Shown here one piece after another: positions 14,363 through 23,829 of a stretch of 50,130 nucleotides of DNA (its first letter is position 1; each line of letters opens with the position of its first letter). The DNA is from an uncultured Deefgea sp. (GTDB lineage: Bacteria > Pseudomonadota > Gammaproteobacteria > Burkholderiales > Chitinibacteraceae). Under the pieces are notes generated by a model. That model was not told the DNA's origin and searched no databases. It was given only the letters and a program-made list of their open reading frames with translations. A program made the position numbers and the translations under genes. The stretch is from NCBI RefSeq assembly GCF_947072475.1, contig NZ_CAMTIA010000021.1:1-50130 (forward strand). The letters are read 5' to 3'.

Positions 14363-16372
14363 TTAACGATGCGATGGCGCATGCTGTAATAAAGAGGCGT
14401 CAGCATTGAGCGAAAGACTCAAATGCCGCTCGTATTGCTTCAAAATATCCGCCAACACTTCCGGCTCAACCAACGATTGCACGTCATAACCCTTGCGCCC
14501 GTCGGTAAAATAAGTCGTCGGTTCAAACGTTTCGGCTTGCTCAGAGGTCGGTAAAGCGGTATTAGCTAGAGCAAAATCAGGCACCAATTTTTGCGTACAT
14601 GCCACGCCATAAACAAAATCACGCAACTGATTTTGTATGACTTCCAATTGCACTTTATCTTCGCTAATGCGCTCAACCTTGGCCTCAACCCCGTTTTTAA
14701 GTAATTCTTCGGCGATTTTTTCCATCGCTGGCTGCACCGTATCACTTAAAAAAGCCCGAACATCTTGCTGCGTAGGCTGACGTAAAATCTGCACCAAGCG
14801 TGAACGCCAACGCTGGCCATTCCAAAAATTACTCGCATGCGATAATTTTTGTCGTGAGTGCAATTCATCGGCTCGCAAGCCCTTGAGCAAACTAAAGCAC
14901 AATAACAACATCACAATGGCAAAAGGCAGCGCCGCCACAATGGTCATCGATTGCAAGGCTTTTAAGCCGCCAGCGGTCAATAAGCAACCGGCAACCAAGC
15001 CCAAAATCACCGCCCAAAACAAGCGTTGCCAAACGGGCGATTTCGTACTGCCACGGCTGGCGATATTGTCGATGACAAAAGCGCCTGAATCGGCGGAAGT
15101 CACAAAGAAAATCGCAATCAACACCAAGGCAACGACTGAGCTCAAGCTAGCTAGCGGTAAATAATCGAGGAAAGTAAACAACAGCGCATCGACATTACCG
15201 GCACTGGCACCCAGCGCGCCCATCGCGGTATGGGTATCAACCCAAATGGCGGCATTGCCAAACACCGTCATCCACAAGAAATTAAACGTTGCTGGAATCA
15301 CCAAGACCCCAACGATGAATTCCCGTATGGTACGGCCTCGCGAAATCCGCGCGATAAACATGCCAACAAACGGCGCCCAAGAAATCCACCACGCCCAATA
15401 CAAAATGGTCCAACCTTGGTACCAGTTTTCTGAATTGGCCGGCTCATAGGTAAAGTTGCGGAAAGTCAGCTGCACAATATTGGCTAAATAATTGCCAATA
15501 TTTTCACTAAAACTGCCCAATAAATAGAGCGTCGGGCCAACCGCTAAGACAAACAGCATCAGGAAAATAGCCAGCGATAAATTAATCTCGCTTAAGATTC
15601 TCACCCCTTTGCCTAAACCGGATGCGGCTGACAATCCCGCCAAACCGACCACCGCAGCGATCAACCCCAATTGCATCGGCAGGCCAGAAAAGTCCCAGCC
15701 GGTGACGTGAGTTAAGCCCGCTGACAGTTGTAAAACCCCATAACCTAGCGTGGTTGCAATGCCGAAAATCGTGCCGCACAGCGCAAACACATCGACCGCA
15801 TGACCCCAAGGGCCATTAATCCGATCTTTTAAAATGGGATAAAGCCCTGAGCGCACCGTTAGCGGCAGATTGTAGCGAAAGCCAAAATAAGCCAACACCA
15901 GCCCAACCACCCCATAAATCGCCCAAGCATGAATCCCCCAATGAAAGAAGGTCATCAGCATGGCTTCTCGCGCAGCAGAAGGCGTGCCAACGACGGCCGT
16001 CGGTGGTGCAATCAAATGCTGTATTGGCTCGCCCACCCCGAAATACATCAGCCCTACGCCCATACCTGCGGCAAAAAGCATGGCGATCCACGATGAAAAA
16101 CGAAACTCGGGCTCGGCATCGTCCGGCCCTAAGCGAATATTGCCGTAGCGGCTAATTGCGATACCAATTAATAAAATAACGAAAGCGGCGACCGCCAGAG
16201 TGTAAAACCAAGAGAAATACGCGGTAATCCAGCTTTTACTAGAAGAAAAAATGTACTCAGCCTGACTAGGCGCCAGCATTGAAAATAGCAATAACACCAC
16301 CACTAAAGCCAAACTAGGTAGCACTACCGGCCAGCAAAAGGTCGTTCGTGTTGATAAGGTAGACGTCTTCAT
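14363..16372 (-). CDS. BCCT family osmolyte transporter, BetT-like (choline/betaine)
   Basis: 669 residues, an inner-membrane secondary transporter for trimethylammonium compounds. Twelve membrane segments lie in about residues 15-520. Family signatures are visible: GMGVGLMYFGVGEP in helix 3 and the aromatic stretch WTILYWAWWISWAPFVGMF with RGRTIREF in helix 8, which forms the substrate cage. The long hydrophilic C-terminus (about 520-669) is of the BetT type, which in that family helps osmotic control of transport. Choline or glycine betaine is the likely substrate, but the sequence does not decide between them. Monocistronic, with no bet oxidation genes beside it. Confidence 0.92.
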   Translation of the reverse strand: MKTSTLSTRTTFCWPVVLPSLALVVVLLLFSMLAPSQAEYIFSSSKSWITAYFSWFYTLAVAAFVILLIGIAISRYGNIRLGPDDAEPEFRFSSWIAMLFAAGMGVGLMYFGVGEPIQHLIAPPTAVVGTPSAAREAMLMTFFHWGIHAWAIYGVVGLVLAYFGFRYNLPLTVRSGLYPILKDRINGPWGHAVDVFALCGTIFGIATTLGYGVLQLSAGLTHVTGWDFSGLPMQLGLIAAVVGLAGLSAASGLGKGVRILSEINLSLAIFLMLFVLAVGPTLYLLGSFSENIGNYLANIVQLTFRNFTYEPANSENWYQGWTILYWAWWISWAPFVGMFIARISRGRTIREFIVGVLVIPATFNFLWMTVFGNAAIWVDTHTAMGALGASAGNVDALLFTFLDYLPLASLSSVVALVLIAIFFVTSADSGAFVIDNIASRGSTKSPVWQRLFWAVILGLVAGCLLTAGGLKALQSMTIVAALPFAIVMLLLCFSLLKGLRADELHSRQKLSHASNFWNGQRWRSRLVQILRQPTQQDVRAFLSDTVQPAMEKIAEELLKNGVEAKVERISEDKVQLEVIQNQLRDFVYGVACTQKLVPDFALANTALPTSEQAETFEPTTYFTDGRKGYDVQSLVEPEVLADILKQYERHLSLSLNADASLLQHAPSHR

Positions 16373-16521
16373 CCACTACTCCTTTTCATTTTCAGAAAAA
16401 ACACCATAACATGCTGAACTTGATCAACCCAGCCAAATATGTACATCTTTGTAAGGAAAAGCAGGGTGAAATTAAAAAATTACCGACCACATTCAGGATG
16501 AAAAATTCATGTTTTAAACAC

Positions 16522-16544
16522 AAAAAAGCCGCACTAATGGCGGC
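16522..16544 (-). terminator. Probable terminator downstream of slyX
   Basis: On the minus strand GCCGC and GCGGC pair around a 7-nt loop (16528-16544), followed by six T (complement of 16522-16527). The 290 bases between the BCCT start and slyX hold no credible gene. Confidence 0.6.
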
Positions 16545-16651
16545 CTTGGTAAGACGAAAACCCAATCATTGGATCAAGCGTGAATACGCCTAAATTTCGA
16601 CGTTGCGTCAGATTGATCAAGCAACAATGCAGCTTAGGGTTGGGGAAGCTA

Positions 16652-16669
16652 AATATCAACAGACCCTAG
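16652..16669 (-). repeat. 18-bp dispersed motif CTAGGGTCTGTTGACGTT, copy 1
   Basis: Minus-strand CTAGGGTCTGTTGATATT, two mismatches from the consensus. Other copies are at 21592, 28470 and 42405. Confidence 0.6.
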
Positions 16670-16863
16670 TAATGCGGTGGGATTTCATCCAAAAGACTGC
16701 GTCCAGATTGCTCGGGGCCTACACTGCGTTCTTGTAAATAACGCATTTGTTGTTGCAAATGATCTATTTGCTGCTGTTGCCGCGCGATGATTTGATTTAA
16801 ATCATCGAGTAATTCGTCTTGCAATACAAGGCGGATTTCTAATTCGGTGATGCGCGCTTCCAT
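16666..16863 (-). CDS. slyX: SlyX family small coiled-coil protein
   Basis: 65 residues. It matches SlyX well: MEARITELEIRL, a heptad-like coiled coil (about residues 3-48, LNQIIARQQQQIDHLQ) and the invariant-looking C-terminus DEIPPHY. The function of SlyX is poorly known; in E. coli it lies beside slyD. The start at 16863 has TTGGAG upstream and gives the usual N-terminus; an earlier in-frame ATG (16884) has no such support. The TAG stop is part of an 18-bp dispersed motif (16652-16669). Confidence 0.9.
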   Translation of the reverse strand: MEARITELEIRLVLQDELLDDLNQIIARQQQQIDHLQQQMRYLQERSVGPEQSGRSLLDEIPPHY

Positions 16864-17009
16864 AATCACTCCAATAAACTTCAAGATCGTTTTGATGATA
16901 CTCGCTTAGCCGCAGATTTCATTTTTAAAACACTGCGCATCGCTGTCTAGCCAAAATCAGCAGCCCAAGGCAAGATGATGCCGAGATCAACCACAGTGCT
17001 ATATTTTCG

Positions 17010-17273
17010 ATGACCATTCAATTTCAAGGTATCAATCTTTACACCCTGCCAGAAGCACGCGATCAGACGCCACAACTGCATGCCCGCATCGTTGAAGTGC
17101 ATGGCGATTGGCTGATTTTATTTGGCAAAAAAATGGCCTTCACTGACGATGCCGATCTGGTCGCGATGCTACGTGAAGCCGATCAAACCGCACCGTCCAT
17201 CTTTAGCAGCAAAACCGCTGCGGCGGATTTTCTCGATCTCCATGCCAGCGCCTTTGCCAGTATCTCGTGTTAA
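17010..17273 (+). CDS. Small hypothetical cytosolic protein
   Basis: 87 residues, not recognised; no signal peptide, membrane segment or clear motif. It has a soluble mixed alpha/beta look (HARIVEVHGDWLILFGKKMAF suggests two strands), with Asp-rich and Ala-rich helices after it. It is divergent from slyX and convergent with ygiQ, filling a gap that otherwise has no gene. No Shine-Dalgarno sequence precedes the ATG, so the start or even the gene could be wrong; a leaderless message is possible. A perfect hairpin follows it. Confidence 0.55.
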   Translation: MTIQFQGINLYTLPEARDQTPQLHARIVEVHGDWLILFGKKMAFTDDADLVAMLREADQTAPSIFSSKTAAADFLDLHASAFASISC

Positions 17274-17288
17274 AACGCTGAGTTTGCA

Positions 17289-17319
17289 CGCTCAGCCACC
17301 CATCACTGGTGGCTGAGCG
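17289..17319. terminator. 12-bp hairpin between convergent genes
   Basis: CGCTCAGCCACC (17289-17300), loop of 7, GGTGGCTGAGCG (17308-17319), perfectly paired. It lies between the ends of the hypothetical gene and ygiQ. No T-run on either side, so a Rho-independent role is only likely by position. Confidence 0.6.
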
Positions 17320-17329
17320 CTTCCCGATG

Positions 17330-19612
17330 CTAACGAGCGCGTGGTTTTTTCACTAATGTGGCACTCGGTTTAGCCGATTGCGAGCGATTAGCCGTCGCCG
17401 CTGCTTTGGGTTTTCCTGCGGTAACGCCACGGGGTATTGCTCGCTGGCCGTTGTTTGCCGTGGTACGCGCGCCATTACTTCTATTGGGTATCTTGCCGAC
17501 CGAACCCGGGCCACCACCGCCACGTGCGTTGCCGCGTGGGGCTTGCATGGCGCGCTCTTCCGCCGTTTCCATTGGGATTAGGTGTTTTGGGCTATTGCCA
17601 ATCAAATCAGCACGGCCCATCTCACGTAGCGTTTCGCGCAATAGCGGCCAGTTTTTCGGATCGTGATAACGCAAGAACGCTTTATGCGCTTTACGGCGTT
17701 TTTCATCGCGAATCACATCAACTTTTTCCGAGCTGCGATGGATTTTTTTCAATGGATTGCGCTTGGTATGCCACATCGTCGTTGCCATCGCCATCGGCGT
17801 TGGCGTAAATGCTTGCACTTGGTCGGGGCGGAAATCGTTTTTCTTCAGCCACAGCGCCAAATTGAGCATGTCTTCATCCGACGTGCCCGGATGCGCGGCG
17901 ATAAAGTAAGGAATTAAATACTGCCGCTTACCGGCTTCAGCACTAAATTTTTCAAACATCGCTTTGAATTTTTCAAAAGTACCGATGCCCGGTTTCATCA
18001 TTTTGGACAACGGGCCTTCTTCGGTATGCTCCGGTGCGATTTTTAAGTAGCCGCTCACATGATGCGTGACCAATTCTTTGACGTATTCCGGTTGCGTCAC
18101 CGCCAAGTCGTAACGCAAACCCGAGCCAATGGTGATTTTTTTCACCCCCGGAATCTTACGTGCTTTGCGATACAGCTGAATCAAGCTGCTGTGATCGGTG
18201 TTTAAATTCTCGCAAATGCCGGGATAAACACAGCTTAAGCGGCGACAGGATTTTTCGATTTTTGGGTCTTTACATGCCAAGCGATACATATTCGCCGTTG
18301 GTCCACCCAAATCGGAAATATGCCCAGTAAAGCCCGCGGTTTTATCGCGGATTTCTTCGATTTCGCGCAATACCGAGCCCTCGCTGCGGCTTTGAATAAT
18401 CCGCCCCTCGTGCTCGGTAATGGAACAGAACGTACAGCCGCCAAAACAACCGCGCATAATATTGATCGAAAACCGGATCATATCCCACGCTGGAATCACT
18501 TGCTGGCCGTAGCTCGGATGCGGATTGCGCGCAAAGTATTGATCAAAAGCGTAATCCATCTCCGCCGTTTCTAGCGGAATCGGCGGCGGATTCATCCACA
18601 CATCCCGTTCGCCATGCTGCTGCACCAAAGCGCGGGCATTGCCCGGATTGGATTCCAAATGCAAGGTGCGGCTGGCATGCGCATAGCTCACCGGGTCATA
18701 GGTCACCGTTTCAAACGATGGAATCCGAATCACCGTGCGACCCCGCACTTCGCGGCGCGCGGCAAGGCGTGCCTCGCGAGAAACAATTTGGATGGTTTTT
18801 ACTGCGTCTTGTGCAGGGGTATCGGCAGCTGCACCTTGTTGTTTATCTTCTTCGGTCGCATACGGGTTGATATGTTGATCAACCTTACCCGGAATATCCA
18901 CCACCGACGAATCCAGCTCAACCCAACCGGCAGGCAACCAGCCTTTTGGCGCTAAAAATGCCGTGCCGCGCACATCGCGGATTTCGCTCATTTTTTCGCC
19001 GGCGGCGACGCGCTGCGTGACTTCAACCAAGGCGCGTTCGGCATTGCCGAACAGTAAAAGATCGGCTTTAGAATAAATCAGCGCCGATTGGCGGATTTTA
19101 TCGCTCCAATAATCGTATTGCGCGATGCGGCGCAAGCTGGCTTCGATGCCGCCCGCCATAATTTGCACGCCCGGATACGCTTCGCGGCAACGTTGGCAAT
19201 ACACATTCAGCGCACGATCAGGGCGACTGCCCGACAGACCGCCCGCCGTGTAGGCATCGTCCGAACGCGGTTTTTTATCCGCCGTGTAGCGGTTAATCAT
19301 CGAATCCATATTGCCCGAGGTGACGCCGAAATACAGTCGCGGTTTACCCAGTTGTTTGAACGCTTCGGCGGAAGTCCAATCGGGCTGGCTGATAATGCCA
19401 ACGCGAAAACCCTGCGCCTCAAGTAAACGCCCCAACAGCGCCATGCCAAAACTCGGATGGTCGATGTAGGCATCGCCGGTGACCAAAATAATGTCGCACT
19501 CATCCCACCCCAGCGCAGCCATTTCTTTGCGGCTCATCGGCAAAAAAGGCACGGGTTGACGCGGCGTTACGCCTGCGGGCAAATCATAAATCGGGGAATG
19601 AGAGATATTCAT
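17330..19612 (-). CDS. ygiQ: YgiQ family radical SAM protein
   Basis: 760 residues, cytosolic. It belongs to the YgiQ family (UPF0313): an N-terminal domain ([27 protein letters not shown] is its typical opening), then a radical SAM domain with the cluster motif CFGGCTFC (about residue 380) and a family C-terminal domain with [10 protein letters not shown] and [12 protein letters not shown]. The biochemical role of the family is not established. The last ~70 residues are Gly, Ala, Arg and Lys rich and low in complexity. I use the ATG at 19612; a TTG five codons upstream is the alternative. Monocistronic. Confidence 0.92.
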   Translation of the reverse strand: MNISHSPIYDLPAGVTPRQPVPFLPMSRKEMAALGWDECDIILVTGDAYIDHPSFGMALLGRLLEAQGFRVGIISQPDWTSAEAFKQLGKPRLYFGVTSGNMDSMINRYTADKKPRSDDAYTAGGLSGSRPDRALNVYCQRCREAYPGVQIMAGGIEASLRRIAQYDYWSDKIRQSALIYSKADLLLFGNAERALVEVTQRVAAGEKMSEIRDVRGTAFLAPKGWLPAGWVELDSSVVDIPGKVDQHINPYATEEDKQQGAAADTPAQDAVKTIQIVSREARLAARREVRGRTVIRIPSFETVTYDPVSYAHASRTLHLESNPGNARALVQQHGERDVWMNPPPIPLETAEMDYAFDQYFARNPHPSYGQQVIPAWDMIRFSINIMRGCFGGCTFCSITEHEGRIIQSRSEGSVLREIEEIRDKTAGFTGHISDLGGPTANMYRLACKDPKIEKSCRRLSCVYPGICENLNTDHSSLIQLYRKARKIPGVKKITIGSGLRYDLAVTQPEYVKELVTHHVSGYLKIAPEHTEEGPLSKMMKPGIGTFEKFKAMFEKFSAEAGKRQYLIPYFIAAHPGTSDEDMLNLALWLKKNDFRPDQVQAFTPTPMAMATTMWHTKRNPLKKIHRSSEKVDVIRDEKRRKAHKAFLRYHDPKNWPLLRETLREMGRADLIGNSPKHLIPMETAEERAMQAPRGNARGGGGPGSVGKIPNRSNGARTTANNGQRAIPRGVTAGKPKAAATANRSQSAKPSATLVKKPRAR

Positions 19613-19969
19613 GCTGATCACAAACAAGGCTAATCGCGCATTGTCGCAGATTTTTGCTGGAATGCAGAGCTAAACCGCGAGTTTTTTCTCTCGCTACGAA
19701 ACCAAAAACCTTAATGTTTTTAAGGATTTAAGTATTTTTAAACGCGATTTTCATTCTCCAGCCTCATTTCAAACGGTACGGTTTTTGCCAAACAGCGTAA
19801 CACCACCCGTCGGACTTCAATTCAAAAATGAATTTTGTTATTACACAAGTTCCGTGTCAGCAAAAATAGTGACTATATTCAGAAACGAAGCATAATATAA
19901 ATATATTTTCTGACATATGAATGCATCAATCGCTGAGTTTTTTACCACGTTTGATCTGGAGTCAACACC
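19613..19969. other. AT-rich intergenic region upstream of the carbonic anhydrase gene
   Basis: No gene is visible. It is clearly AT-richer than its surroundings and presumably carries the divergent promoters of ygiQ and the carbonic anhydrase gene. A small palindrome AATTCA-AAAA-TGAATT lies at 19819-19834, and a possible -10-like CATAAT is at about 19891. No operator could be assigned. Confidence 0.5.
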
Positions 19970-20701
19970 ATGAAAACAAATCTCTTACTACTTCCCCTGG
20001 TTTTATCTTCTGTATTGGCCGTTTCGTCGGTCTGGGCGGCCGATGATCACGGCGGTGAAGTGAAACCAGAACCCTATACCGTTGGCAAAACCATGACTAA
20101 GGCGGTGCAAGCCGGCATTAGTCCAGAGCAAGCCATTACCATCCTGCAAAAAGGTAATACTCGCTTTAGTAGCGGCAAAGCCAATACCCCAAATTATAAA
20201 AAACAAATCACCCAGACCGCGCTGGGGCAATACCCATTTGCTAGCGTGGTGTCCTGTATTGATTCGCGCTCCGCACCTGAGCTGGTGTTTAATCAAGGGG
20301 TTGGTGATTTATTTACGGCGCGGGTTGCTGGCAATATCGTGAACGCCGATATCTTAGGTAGCCTTGAATACGCCGCCAAAGTGGCGGGTTCACGCGCGAT
20401 TGTGGTGCTGGGCCATACGAGCTGCGGCGCAATCAAAGGCGCATGCGATAACGTGAAGATGGGCAATTTAACCGGTTTGCTTGAAAAGATCATGCCGGCA
20501 GTGAGCGCCACGAAGACCAGTGGCGAGCGCAACTCACACAATCATGAGTTCGTTCAAGATGTCGCCGAAATGAATGTGCAGCAAACGGTGAAAAAAATCC
20601 GCCAAATGAGCCCGATTCTGAAAGAAATGGAAGAACAAGGCAAAATTAAAATTGTCGGCGCAATGTACAACACCAGCAATGGCCAAGTCACTTGGTATTG
20701 A
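19970..20701 (+). CDS. Periplasmic beta-class carbonic anhydrase
   Basis: 243 residues; catalyses CO2 hydration to bicarbonate. A signal peptide (MKTNLLLLPLVLSSVLAVSSVWA, then ADDHGG) directs it to the periplasm. The zinc site of the beta class is present: CIDSR (Cys and Asp) in SVVSCIDSRSAPE, then HTSCGA (His and Cys), with RVAGNIV between. The start has CTGGAG eight bases upstream. It is a lone gene with a long AT-rich leader, so it may be separately regulated, for instance by CO2 or pH. A strong terminator follows. Confidence 0.94.
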   Translation: MKTNLLLLPLVLSSVLAVSSVWAADDHGGEVKPEPYTVGKTMTKAVQAGISPEQAITILQKGNTRFSSGKANTPNYKKQITQTALGQYPFASVVSCIDSRSAPELVFNQGVGDLFTARVAGNIVNADILGSLEYAAKVAGSRAIVVLGHTSCGAIKGACDNVKMGNLTGLLEKIMPAVSATKTSGERNSHNHEFVQDVAEMNVQQTVKKIRQMSPILKEMEEQGKIKIVGAMYNTSNGQVTWY

Positions 20702-20716
20702 GCCGCAGCCTTTAAC

Positions 20717-20753
20717 AAAAAAGCCCTAGCGGTATATACCCTAGGGCTTTTTT
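20717..20753. terminator. Bidirectional Rho-independent terminator
   Basis: AAAAAA-GCCCTAG (20723-20729) and CTAGGGC-TTTTTT (20741-20753) enclose a palindromic GGTATATACC. It lies between the convergent carbonic anhydrase and O-methyltransferase genes and fits termination from both sides. Confidence 0.92.
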
Positions 20754-20769
20754 CTATTGAGCAGAAAGT

Positions 20770-21444
20770 TCAACGTTTAAATAGCAATGTCATCCCGTCA
20801 CCTGCTGGCAACATGGCGTGCTCGACGCGTGGGTCATCTCGCAACTGTCGATTAAAATCATGCAAGATTTGCACGCTGGCTGGGTGATGCGGTTTGGGAT
20901 TGGCAACACGACCACCCAAAAACATATTGTCCAAAATAATCAAGCCGCCCGGGCGCACCAATTCCAAAGCAAAATCATAATACGTGGGATAAAACGGCTT
21001 ATCGGCGTCAATCAACATGCAGTCAAACGTGCCTGAATGGCCTTCGGCAACCAAAGTTTCTAAAGAAAATACCGCCGCTTGCAATTTAAGCGTGATTTGC
21101 TGCTCAACGCCGGCTTTTTTCCACCATTCTTGGGCAATTTTAGTAAACTCTTCGACCAAATCGCAGGCAATCACTCGTCCATCTGGCCCCATCGCCAACG
21201 CCGCAGCGATTGAGCTATAGCCAGTAAAAGTGCCCACTTCGAGGTATTTTTTAGCGCGAATTAGGCGCAATAAAAAAATCAGTAACGCGCCTTGTTCCGG
21301 CGCAAACTGCATTTTTGCCACCCGATGTTGGCCAGTGAAATCACGCAGTTCACCTAAAATAGCCGGTTCGCGCAAGGCGGTATCGAGGAAATAATTGCGC
21401 ATTTCATCGTTTAAAGACAGCGTTTCGCGAGACATAATACTCAT
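20770..21444 (-). CDS. SAM-dependent O-methyltransferase (methyltransferase_3 / COMT-like)
   Basis: 224 residues, cytosolic. The family's SAM loop is YLEVGTFTGYSS, followed by the acidic ACDLVEE, the metal-binding-type MLIDADK and IILDNMFLGGRV. This matches cation-dependent catechol/caffeoyl-CoA-like O-methyltransferases, which methylate hydroxyl groups on small aromatics or related metabolites; the substrate is unknown. The start could be 21444 or the ATG three codons later (21435). Monocistronic. Confidence 0.9.
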   Translation of the reverse strand: MSIMSRETLSLNDEMRNYFLDTALREPAILGELRDFTGQHRVAKMQFAPEQGALLIFLLRLIRAKKYLEVGTFTGYSSIAAALAMGPDGRVIACDLVEEFTKIAQEWWKKAGVEQQITLKLQAAVFSLETLVAEGHSGTFDCMLIDADKPFYPTYYDFALELVRPGGLIILDNMFLGGRVANPKPHHPASVQILHDFNRQLRDDPRVEHAMLPAGDGMTLLFKR

Positions 21445-21485
21445 TCATTACAGCAAAGAAAGCCATTATACCGCGTGAACTCGGC

Positions 21486-21603
21486 GCTGTTGACCTTTGG
21501 TTTTTTTGCCGCTCGAGCTTGCTGCGACCCATTGATTCGCCGCGATGGCGATGGTTTGGCAAGCCATCGCGTAAGCCACGGCAGAAAACCAAACGTCAAC
21601 AGC
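21486..21603. mobile_element. 118-bp MITE-like element with ~25-bp terminal inverted repeats
   Basis: Left end GCTGTTGACCTTTGGTTTT... (21486-21511) and right end (21579-21603) are nearly perfect inverted repeats, differing by one base plus one T. Inside is a 9-bp hairpin, CGCGATGGC (21541-21549) / GCCATCGCG (21563-21571). No coding capacity. Its outer end continues into the 18-bp motif seen at three other places. Confidence 0.6.
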
Positions 21604-21609
21604 CACTAG
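21592..21609 (-). repeat. 18-bp dispersed motif, copy 2
   Basis: Minus-strand CTAGTGGCTGTTGACGTT; its CTAG shares bases with the start of the neighbouring 51-bp repeat. Confidence 0.6.
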
Positions 21610-21657
21610 GTATTCATCGCTCAGGCTTTGCATAGAACAACCCCAGGCAAATACCCC
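21607..21657. repeat. 51-bp palindromic repeat, copy 6 of 11
   Basis: Ends TAGGTAT and AATACCCC, exactly 51 bp. It ends one base after the ptsI stop codon (21659-21661, minus strand). Confidence 0.85.
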
Positions 21658-21658
21658 G

Positions 21659-23386
21659 TTATTTGTTTAGCTCTTGCAATAAATCACGTAAACGTTCGCT
21701 GTCTTCTGCGGCCAGCATCTGCGCCACAATTGGCGTAATAAACGCCATTTCTGCCGATAAAATCAATTGTTTCACTTTGAGTAATTGAATCGGCAACATT
21801 GAGAAACGCCGTAAACCTAAGCCCAGTAGCAAGCGGCTTAAGCTTGGGTCGCCGGCCATTTCGCCACACATCGACACCGGTTTACCCAAGCGATTGGCGG
21901 TACTGATGACGTGATACAGCAACTGCAAAACGCCAGGATTGAGTGGGTCGTATAAATGGCTAACGGCATCGTCGTTGCGATCTACGGCCAAGGCGTATTG
22001 AATTAAATCGTTGGTGCCGATGGAAACAAAATCCAGGTGATTTAAAAAAGTAGCCACCGCCATCGCCGCAGCGGGCACTTCAATCATGCCGCCGAGCTCG
22101 ATGCCTTCATCAAATAAAATCTGATGACGACGCAAATCAGCTTTGACTTCCTCGAGGTGCGCTCGGGTTTGCTTGACTTCATTAATCGTCGATAACATCG
22201 GCAGCAGTAGTTTCACTTTGCCAAAGGCCGAGGCGCGTAATAGCGCGCGCAATTGCGTGCGAAACATTTGCGGCTCGGCCATGCATAAGCGAATTCCGGT
22301 CAAGCCCAAGGCCGGGTTGGGGGCTTCGCTTTCAGATTGCCACGAAGGGATTTTATCTTTACCCAAATCGACAGTACGAATAATCACCGGTTTGCCCTGC
22401 ATTGATTCGGCAACCGCCTTATAGGCAATAAATTGCTCTTCTTCGCTGGGTAAATCGTCTTCTTTTAAAAACAAAAATTCCGAGCGAAATAAGCCAATAC
22501 CAAACGCATTATTTTCTAGCGCCAACTCACAATCTTCAGGTAATTCAATATTGGCATACAGCTCAACCGGCGTGCCATCTAGCGTAATGGCTTGGCTGGT
22601 GCGGATGTCTTGCAGCGCGTTTTGTTTCAGCAGCCAATCGTTTTGCCGCAAACGATATTCGGCCAAAATCAGCTCGTCTGGATCAATAATCACCACGCCA
22701 TTAATCCCATCGACAATGATGAGCTCTTGCTCGCGTATCATTTCTCGCGCATGACGCAAAGCCAATACCGAGGGTAAATCCAAACTACGCGCTAAGATTG
22801 CGGTGTGTGACGTGACGCCGCCAACATCAGTAATAAAGGCACGATAATTACTGTCTTTAAACAGCACCATATCGGTGGGCGACAAATCATGCGCGACCAA
22901 AATGCAGTCGTCGCCACCACAATGCGGGGCATGAAAAATCGGTTCGTGTCCGGCCAAGGTTTTAAAAATGCGCTCAGTGACTTGAATAACGTCGGTGCGC
23001 CGTTCGCGCAGATATTCTTCTTCGATTTCATCAAACTGCGCCAACAACACATCCAGTTGTTGCTGCAAAGCCCATTCGGCATTGCAATGCTGGGTCTGAA
23101 TTAAATGAATCGGGTCTTTGGATAGGGTGTGATCGTTGAGCAGCATGATATGCAGGCTTAAAAATGCCCCCAGTTCAGTGGGCGCATTTTCGGGGATGCT
23201 TCCCCATAGCATTTCAAGCTCTTTGCGTGTACTACGAATCGCGTCTTCAAAGCGCAGCACTTCACCGGCAATCGCTTCGGGCGGCAATTGGTAATGCACG
23301 ATTTCAATATCGGCTTGCGATATTAAATGCGCGTGACCGATGGCAATACCGCCACCAATGCCTAAACCATGCAAAGTAATACTCAT
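21659..23386 (-). CDS. ptsI: PTS phosphoenolpyruvate-protein phosphotransferase (enzyme I)
   Basis: 575 residues, the usual enzyme I length; cytosolic. It takes phosphate from PEP and passes it to HPr. The phospho-histidine motif GGVTSHTAILARS has the active His at about residue 194. The PEP-binding C-terminal barrel shows GIGLFRSEFLF, the EVPAAA strand, SIGTNDLIQYALAVDRN, and the acid/base Cys in SMCGEMAGDP. The start has an excellent GGAGGG site. It is the last gene of the EIIA-HPr-enzyme I set, 170 nt after HPr. With no sugar permease nearby, a regulatory phosphorelay is a likely role. Confidence 0.96.
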   Translation of the reverse strand: MSITLHGLGIGGGIAIGHAHLISQADIEIVHYQLPPEAIAGEVLRFEDAIRSTRKELEMLWGSIPENAPTELGAFLSLHIMLLNDHTLSKDPIHLIQTQHCNAEWALQQQLDVLLAQFDEIEEEYLRERRTDVIQVTERIFKTLAGHEPIFHAPHCGGDDCILVAHDLSPTDMVLFKDSNYRAFITDVGGVTSHTAILARSLDLPSVLALRHAREMIREQELIIVDGINGVVIIDPDELILAEYRLRQNDWLLKQNALQDIRTSQAITLDGTPVELYANIELPEDCELALENNAFGIGLFRSEFLFLKEDDLPSEEEQFIAYKAVAESMQGKPVIIRTVDLGKDKIPSWQSESEAPNPALGLTGIRLCMAEPQMFRTQLRALLRASAFGKVKLLLPMLSTINEVKQTRAHLEEVKADLRRHQILFDEGIELGGMIEVPAAAMAVATFLNHLDFVSIGTNDLIQYALAVDRNDDAVSHLYDPLNPGVLQLLYHVISTANRLGKPVSMCGEMAGDPSLSRLLLGLGLRRFSMLPIQLLKVKQLILSAEMAFITPIVAQMLAAEDSERLRDLLQELNK

Positions 23387-23556
23387 CCACTTCCCTCCAA
23401 GGCGAGCATTTCGCCGTCTTAACGCCGTGGCTTACGGTTTAATTCACAAAGCGAGTTGCTGGGCAATTGTGAAGCAAATTTTTTATCGCCGCATTGCTAC
23501 GCCATCGATGCTGCCGGTGGCTTTAGCGCCTTCGTAAACCCTTGTTGCTCTAGACT

Positions 23557-23829
23557 TTACTCACCTTCGCCAAACTTATCGGCGATTAAGGCTAAAAGTG
23601 CCGCCATCGCCTCAGCTTCATCGGCCGCATTACTGGTTTCAATCGTAATTTTGCTGCCTTTGCCGGCGGCCAACATCATCACGCCCATAATTGACTTGGC
23701 GTTGACGCGACGTTGGTTGCGGGTAATCCATACTTCACATTGAAACTGGCTAGCTAATTGCGTTAACTTACTCGATGCACGCGCATGCAAGCCTAATTTA
23801 TTGATGATTTCAACTTCTTGCTGCAGCAT
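23557..23829 (-). CDS. ptsH: PTS phosphocarrier protein HPr
   Basis: 90 residues. The active-site His15 lies in LGLHARAS and Ser46 in AKSIMGVM, where HPr kinase acts in species that have it; no hprK is visible in the window. It receives phosphate from enzyme I and passes it to EIIA. Its ATG overlaps the stop of the EIIA gene (TAATG), so translation is coupled. The 170-nt gap to ptsI shows no terminator. Confidence 0.95.
   Translation of the reverse strand: MLQQEVEIINKLGLHARASSKLTQLASQFQCEVWITRNQRRVNAKSIMGVMMLAAGKGSKITIETSNAADEAEAMAALLALIADKFGEGE

Noticed and set aside
16411-16593. 60-codon plus-strand frame between the BCCT gene and slyX
   Set aside because: It crosses the minus-strand terminator hairpin, has no ribosome binding site and an unlikely composition.
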